Below are positions 34,556-38,278 of a stretch of DNA of 38,278 nucleotides, piece by piece. The position numbers were made by a program, and so were the translations under genes. Under the pieces are notes generated by a model that was not told the DNA's origin, did not search any database, and saw only the letters and a program-made list of their open reading frames with translations. The stretch spans positions 1 to 38,278 of the forward strand of contig SUXY01000029.1 of NCBI GenBank assembly GCA_015060705.1, in the 5' to 3' direction. Position 1 is the stretch's first letter, and every line of letters begins with the position of its first letter. Source of the stretch: Bacteroides sp. Its GTDB lineage: Bacteria > Bacteroidota > Bacteroidia > Bacteroidales > Bacteroidaceae.

Positions 34556-34936
34556 ATGCATGGATTGACTATTGAAGAACTCGAACTTTTGTGTTCTCTA
34601 TTTGCCCGTCAGAAGGAGATAGAGCAAGTCATTTTGTATGGTTCCCGTGCTAAAGGTACGCATAAGCCTTTCTCAGATGTAGATATTACCTTGTTGGGTA
34701 TTGGATTGTCCCGCTCTCACTTGAATCGTTTGATGGCTGATATTGATGAATCCTCTTTGCCTTATTTCTTTGACGTTTCCATTTTGAGCAAAATTACCCA
34801 TCCAGATTTGAGGGAACAAATTGAAAAGACGGGTGTGGTGTTGTATCGGCGTGAGGACAATTCTTTGGTGGGCGGAGCCTTGATTCACCAAAATACTACC
34901 TTGCTGACATGTTCCCATTCCTCTTCTGTCATTTGA
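34556..34936 (+). CDS. Minimal nucleotidyltransferase (MNT), orphan, with an odd C-terminal tail
   Basis: This 126-residue protein has the nucleotidyltransferase core VILYGSRAKG (25-34) followed by SDVD with Asp41 and Asp43, and ends its usual fold near VVLYRRE. MNT proteins commonly pair with a HEPN protein; here MNT AMPylates HEPN as a toxin-antitoxin system in some species, but no HEPN gene is adjacent. About 20 residues after RREDN are coded by DNA that is antisense to the 59-residue gene on the other strand (overlap 34885-34936). The tail may be a by-product of convergent overlap. It follows the DUF5009 gene by 6 bp. Confidence 0.78.
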   Translation: MHGLTIEELELLCSLFARQKEIEQVILYGSRAKGTHKPFSDVDITLLGIGLSRSHLNRLMADIDESSLPYFFDVSILSKITHPDLREQIEKTGVVLYRREDNSLVGGALIHQNTTLLTCSHSSSVI

Positions 34937-35064
34937 GGAAATCGGGTAAGAAGTGTTTGCTTAATTTCTTTTTCCCAACGTGAATCAATCAGTTCACTCC
35001 AACCTTCATCGTCCAAATGGAGTAGATATTTACGAATGTCTATTTTATCTTTCCTGCTTTTCAT
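34885..35064 (-). CDS. 59-residue third gene of the ATPase/DUF4276 operon
   Basis: The ORF encodes MKSRKDKIDIRKYLLHLDDE, then GWSELIDSRWEKEIKQ, a phrase TRFPQMTEEEWEHV and ends KVVFW. It is acidic and helical, with no signal peptide. Its ATG lies 5 bp after the stop of the DUF4276 gene, in the same direction, which strongly suggests translational coupling. It overlaps the 3' end of the MNT gene by 52 bp on the opposite strand. I do not recognise a family. A small regulator or cofactor of the ATPase/TOPRIM pair is the natural guess. Confidence 0.65.
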   Translation of the reverse strand: MKSRKDKIDIRKYLLHLDDEGWSELIDSRWEKEIKQTLLTRFPQMTEEEWEHVSKVVFW

Positions 35065-35069
35065 CAGAT

Positions 35070-35756
35070 TTAATGCAATTCTTTCAATGCGTTTGTTAAA
35101 GAATCATACCATTGGGCAAAACGCGGACACTTGTTATAGATTTTCTCAAATCCAAGAATTTCAATGATGTCTTCGCTATCACCAACTTTGTGATAGTCGA
35201 ATATTTTCATCAATCGTTTGGACGGTGAAGTATCTCTACCTCCGTTAATGTCCTCTGGATTTGGGTATTCGTCATTGATTGATTGTATTTTAGCTAAGTT
35301 TTCTTTATCATCTATTAAAAATTCAAATCCTTCCATACCGGAAAATAACAAAGCTTCAAATTCATATTTTTGGATGTAAGGAATGAATGTTTGTAGATTA
35401 GGGATGGAAGTCTTTAAATCTTCTTTCATGGCAGACTCCACGTCATCAATGGCGTTTCCGTCTGTTGTATGTCCAGGGAAGGAGGTAGGCAGACGGAAGA
35501 AATCAAAAAAAGTAGTAGTTATGCTAACTCCTTGTGAAGCAAAACTTCTTATGTCGTTCTTCAAGTATTCGTAATTAACGTTCCCGCCTTTTTTGTTTAA
35601 TTGTCTATTAGTCATAATTTTACATACTTCTATCGACCAAGGCGTGGTAATTCCTTCGCTTGTGATATATTCGTAAAGTTTAGGGATGATAAGACGATTC
35701 ATTAATTTCACTTCGCTATCACCTTCTACTAATATAACAAGTCTTTTTCCTACCAT
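35070..35756 (-). CDS. DUF4276 TOPRIM-like protein
   Basis: This 228-residue cytosolic protein begins LVILVEGDSEVKLMNRLIIP (Glu11, the first TOPRIM acidic residue). It continues ITTTFFDFFRLPTSFPG (Asp85) and YEFEALLFSG (about 131-140), then INGGRDTSPSKRLM. These phrases define DUF4276, a family predicted to be TOPRIM-like and thus a possible nuclease. The gene lies 12 bp after the AAA ATPase gene and 5 bp before a 59-residue gene. ATPase/TOPRIM pairs (OLD, Gabija GajA, PARIS AriA/AriB) act in phage defence, and I infer a similar role. The activity is unproven. Confidence 0.85.
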   Translation of the reverse strand: MVGKRLVILVEGDSEVKLMNRLIIPKLYEYITSEGITTPWSIEVCKIMTNRQLNKKGGNVNYEYLKNDIRSFASQGVSITTTFFDFFRLPTSFPGHTTDGNAIDDVESAMKEDLKTSIPNLQTFIPYIQKYEFEALLFSGMEGFEFLIDDKENLAKIQSINDEYPNPEDINGGRDTSPSKRLMKIFDYHKVGDSEDIIEILGFEKIYNKCPRFAQWYDSLTNALKELH

Positions 35757-35768
35757 ATTTCCCGTTGT

Positions 35769-36818
35769 TTAAAGTTGTCCTCCAATCAAGTTCTTTTCCC
35801 AAAGTTCACCAGTGCTATATTCATCCAACCATACGGATAAATTCGCTTTATTCAATCTGCGGAAGCACGATGCATGGTCTTTCATGTCTACGGCAATGAT
35901 GTCGTCGGCGTCAAAATTATCTACCAAATTGACGGATTGGGTAGAAATGATAACTTGTGACTTAGTCGATACCTTTTTTATCAGTGTAGCCAATCTATTT
36001 ATGGCTTGTGGATGTAAACCTAATTCAGGCTCGTCGATAATGATGGTTTGTGGAGGTTCCGGTTGCAACAACAAAGTTGCTAAACAGATGAACCGGAGGG
36101 TGCCATCGGACAACTGATATGCGTTGAAATAAGTATCTTCTGCTCCTTTTTGTTTCCACTCTAAACGAATCGTTTCTTCATTCAGGCGATTGGGTTTCAG
36201 GTTGAAGGAGTCGAAGAATGGAGAGACAGCTTTGACATTCATTTCAATACGCTTGAAATGCTTGGGATGCTTCTCTTGTAAAAAATATAAGAAAGCTGCA
36301 ATATTCTCTCCGTCATATCTCAAGAATGTATTGTCGTGAAGTTTGGACCACCCTTTCATGGGCGATTTGTCACCTGCATCATGAAAATGATAAACCTTGA
36401 ATTGGCTTAGTAGGATTTGTAGCCAAGTAGGTACTTTTTCTCCTTTGATAAATACAGAAGGTAAATCTTTCCATTGTTGCTCGTGTAATGAAGCATAACT
36501 ATTCCTCATTATCAAATTGTCTTGTGCTTCTTCTAGCTTGATATTGAACTCGTTTTGATAACCATTTTTTTCAAAGTGCATCTCAATTACAATTTTGCTT
36601 GTTCTCTTCTTTCCCATATAAAGCAATGTGTTGGCACCACCTTTCTTGATGACATAGTCTTGAAGTTCATCCTCAAAAATACTACGCAACAAATTGAATG
36701 TGGAAATGAAATTGGTTTTCCCTATTCCATTTCCTCCTATCAATACGTTTATCGGCATTAACTCAATGTCTTGGTTCTTGATGGACTTGTAGCCTTCTAT
36801 ATGTAGCTTGGTTATCAT
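35769..36818 (-). CDS. ABC-type AAA ATPase (AAA_15/AAA_21, OLD-like ATPase part)
   Basis: This 349-residue SMC/Rad50-like ATPase starts MITKLHIEGYKSIKNQDIEL. It shows Walker A GGNGIGKT (28-35), the ABC signature LSDGT (236-240), Walker B TIIIDEPELGLHP (258-270) and the H-loop region ISTQS (291-295). There is no TOPRIM domain in the same chain, but the next gene encodes a DUF4276 TOPRIM-like protein, so the pair looks like a split OLD-type enzyme. A clear promoter stands 26 bp before the ATG. The gene heads a three-gene operon. Confidence 0.9.
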   Translation of the reverse strand: MITKLHIEGYKSIKNQDIELMPINVLIGGNGIGKTNFISTFNLLRSIFEDELQDYVIKKGGANTLLYMGKKRTSKIVIEMHFEKNGYQNEFNIKLEEAQDNLIMRNSYASLHEQQWKDLPSVFIKGEKVPTWLQILLSQFKVYHFHDAGDKSPMKGWSKLHDNTFLRYDGENIAAFLYFLQEKHPKHFKRIEMNVKAVSPFFDSFNLKPNRLNEETIRLEWKQKGAEDTYFNAYQLSDGTLRFICLATLLLQPEPPQTIIIDEPELGLHPQAINRLATLIKKVSTKSQVIISTQSVNLVDNFDADDIIAVDMKDHASCFRRLNKANLSVWLDEYSTGELWEKNLIGGQL

Positions 36819-36843
36819 ATAACGATTCTTTATTTGCTAAATG

Positions 36844-36874
36844 CAAAAGTAAGATAATAGTTTCAGATTAACAA
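36844..36874 (-). promoter_or_regulatory. Promoter of the ATPase/DUF4276 operon
   Basis: On the minus strand TTG (36874-36872), a 20-bp spacer and TACTTTTG (36851-36844) match the Bacteroides consensus. The ATG at 36818 follows after 25 bp. Confidence 0.75.
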
Positions 36875-37002
36875 GATTGGTTTGATTTTCTTGTTTAATA
36901 TGCATTCATTTTTGAAGAAAAACAACGATTCATTTCCTTTTCTCGAATTACTTCTTTACCTTTTTTCCAATGATGGTTGGGAATAGAGAATAATTTCTCC
37001 TT

Positions 37003-37137
37003 TTGCCGGGGTTGCCGACCTTGCCGGCCTTTTACATAACTTCTATTGACTATATTTTATAATATAATATTTTATAATAAACGATACTCTATCATAATAT
37101 ATATAAAAACAGGTGGCAAGGTCGGCAACCCCGGCAA
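37003..37137. repeat. Opposed TTGCCGnnn arrays around an AT-rich core
   Basis: Three 9-bp units, TTGCCGGGG, TTGCCGACC and TTGCCGGCC, run from 37003 to 37029. The first 23 bases recur as a perfect reverse complement at 37115-37137. The 80 bp 37031-37110 contain only 11 G/C bases. The whole could form a long cruciform. Confidence 0.92.
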
Positions 37138-37176
37138 TCAAGGCTGTTTCCGGCGACAGATAGGGGGCATATGCCT

Positions 37177-37258
37177 GTGCCAGTACGGGCTTCCGCCGAA
37201 GGATGTATGGTCTTATCGTAGTAAGACGTATCGTCTTTCTACGAATGCCCGTACAGCG
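37177..37258. repeat. Second copy of the 23-bp palindromic array, partly degenerate
   Basis: AGGATGTATGGTCTT starts at 37200 and AAGACGTATCGTCTT at 37223, exactly 23 bp apart, and both match the heads at 20083-20143. The preceding unit (37177-37199) ends CTTCCGCCGA, close to CTTCCGGCGA in the other array. An outer inverted repeat GTACGGGC (37183-37190) and GCCCGTAC (37247-37254) encloses them. Confidence 0.85.
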
Positions 37259-37323
37259 TGGAAGATGGACTAGCCCTCTTCACAAGGGGGAGGTTAAAGT
37301 GTCAACAAGTATATCATTCCCAT

Positions 37324-38211
37324 TTAATAATCAACCCGATAATACTCCAACAAAACCTTATACCGATCTTGTGCCGTGAGACAAGTATCCCGCAAATATC
37401 CTTTAATGTCCGGCCATTGTTGTAAGCCACGGTAATAAAACATTTTCAAATCATCGGTGATGATGAAAGGAACATGTCCATTTGCCATGCATTCTTTGAA
37501 CATGATGAGTCGACCAACACGTCCGTTTCCATCTTGGAAGGGGTGGATACATTCGAAACGATGATGTAAGTCCAAAATGTCATCGAACGACTTTTGTTTT
37601 TTGGCATTGTATTCTTTGAGCAATGCTTTCATTTCCTTGCTTACATCCTCCGGAAGACAGGTTTCTCGACCACTCACTTCATTAGGTAATCGTTTGTATT
37701 CACCCACAGCAAACCAATCCTTTCGACTGTCCGATGTGCCTGATTTGAGTATTCGATGTAATTCCTTGATAAATGCTTCAGAAAGCTTTTCTTCGGTCCG
37801 TTCGATGATGAGGTCGATGCATCGGAAGTGATTAGTGGTTTCTATGATGTCGTCCACATTGATGCTTTCTTCCGTTATTCCAATGGTGTTCGTTTCGAAG
37901 ATATAACGGGTTTGTTCGTGAGTAAGTCGACTTCCTTCGATATGATTGGAGTTGTAGGTAAGGTCGATTTGTGTCCGGTGATAAATGCCGCCTTTTAGCT
38001 TCATTTGTTGTTGTTCACGAAGAATGGCTAGTAGTGGCATAATTTTCTTACCCGAAGACTTGCGTGAAGGCAATGTGGCATCTTCGGGTATATTCCATGT
38101 CTTGCCGGTCAGGAATGCACCTTCTATTTTCCCTGTTGCACAATAGTTTCGTGCCGTACGTTCCGATATGCCATACTTCTCGGCAAATTCTCCTACTGAT
38201 ATATACTTCAT
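37324..38211 (-). CDS. HTH-Fic protein (AMP transferase type)
   Basis: The ATG at 38211 gives a 295-residue protein. The N-terminus (MKYISVGEFAEKYGISERTARNYCATG) is an excisionase/MerR-like helix-turn-helix. The Fic domain has the active-site HPFQDGNGRVGR (His223, Asp227, Asn229, Arg231) and an N-terminal inhibitory SNHIEG motif (Ser88 to Gly93), so it is a class II, self-inhibited Fic. Such proteins transfer AMP to target proteins. The DNA-binding part suggests control of its own transcription, which fits the inverted repeat at the promoter. A TTG start at 38256 would add 15 residues and is less likely. Confidence 0.92.
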   Translation of the reverse strand: MKYISVGEFAEKYGISERTARNYCATGKIEGAFLTGKTWNIPEDATLPSRKSSGKKIMPLLAILREQQQMKLKGGIYHRTQIDLTYNSNHIEGSRLTHEQTRYIFETNTIGITEESINVDDIIETTNHFRCIDLIIERTEEKLSEAFIKELHRILKSGTSDSRKDWFAVGEYKRLPNEVSGRETCLPEDVSKEMKALLKEYNAKKQKSFDDILDLHHRFECIHPFQDGNGRVGRLIMFKECMANGHVPFIITDDLKMFYYRGLQQWPDIKGYLRDTCLTAQDRYKVLLEYYRVDY

Positions 38212-38222
38212 GATTCTTCGTT

Positions 38223-38277
38223 TATCGGCAAGTTTTATCGCAGATACTAGGTGCAAATGTAGTATTTCTTGCCGATA
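38223..38277 (-). promoter_or_regulatory. Fic promoter flanked by a 10-bp inverted repeat
   Basis: On the minus strand TACATTTG (38261-38254) fits the -7 box. TATCGGCAAG (38223-38232) and CTTGCCGATA (38268-38277) form a perfect inverted repeat placed on both sides of it, a plausible operator pair. A -33 box would lie past the window edge. Confidence 0.6.
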
Positions 38278-38278
38278 T

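Larger units (their letters stand above)
36819..37323. other. 505-bp intergenic region: promoter, paired GC-rich arrays, AT-rich core, 23-bp units
   Basis: No gene is supported. The stretch holds the ATPase-operon promoter (36844-36874), a 23-bp perfect inverted repeat around an AT-rich core (37003-37137) and 23-bp-period units (37177-37258). It also holds CTTCACAAGGGGGAG (37279-37293), the reverse complement of which is at 23053-23067. The end (37299-37321) resembles 20839-20861, and both lie just before the 3' end of a minus-strand gene. Confidence 0.8.

Overview
The window comes from a gut-type Bacteroidales genome (Bacteroides/Phocaeicola-like). The evidence is a SusC/SusD pair, several Bacteroidetes lipoproteins, GH95 and clan GH-D-like enzymes, DUF5009 acyltransferase-like proteins, a DUF4248/HU/smalltalk module, and promoters that fit the Bacteroides pattern (TTG/TTTG, about 20 bp, TAnnTTTG). 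There is no rRNA, tRNA or CRISPR array that I can see.

Left part (1-9.1 kb, minus strand): a GH95 fucosidase-like gene cut by the window edge, a lipoprotein with one CxxCH haem motif and a beta-propeller, a DUF6057 membrane protein, phosphoglucosamine mutase glmM, a large clan GH-D-like secreted hydrolase and a DUF5009 membrane acyltransferase. The last is preceded by a promoter lying inside a 9+6+9 palindrome. At 9.3-10.1 kb a zeta-toxin-like kinase overlaps a 60-residue downstream partner. At 10.3-18.5 kb an uptake operon runs susC, susD, a small lipoprotein, a terminator, then two 6-bladed propeller lipoproteins.

Accessory module (18.6-25.2 kb): amidase, a 35-residue smalltalk protein, HU-like protein, DUF4248, an unrecognised 52-residue peptide with its own canonical promoter, a TOPRIM primase-helicase, a DUF4373 protein and an unknown protein. 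A perfect 22-bp inverted repeat bounds it, and a complete tyrosine recombinase lies just outside the right copy. Inside is a 3 x 23-bp palindromic array; a second, shorter array lies at 37.2 kb.

Right part (26.6-38.3 kb): an operon of TonB-dependent receptor, RhtX/FptX-like MFS permease, hemN and hemG, which together suggest salvage of a late tetrapyrrole precursor. Then come a PrxQ/Bcp peroxiredoxin, a second DUF5009 protein and an orphan MNT nucleotidyltransferase. A three-gene minus-strand operon (ABC-type AAA ATPase, DUF4276 TOPRIM-like protein, 59-residue protein) follows, then a repeat-rich gap and an HTH-Fic protein. The ATPase/DUF4276 operon is the best candidate for an uncharacterised defence system. 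The 22-bp inverted repeats and the 23-bp arrays are the most unusual DNA-level signals.
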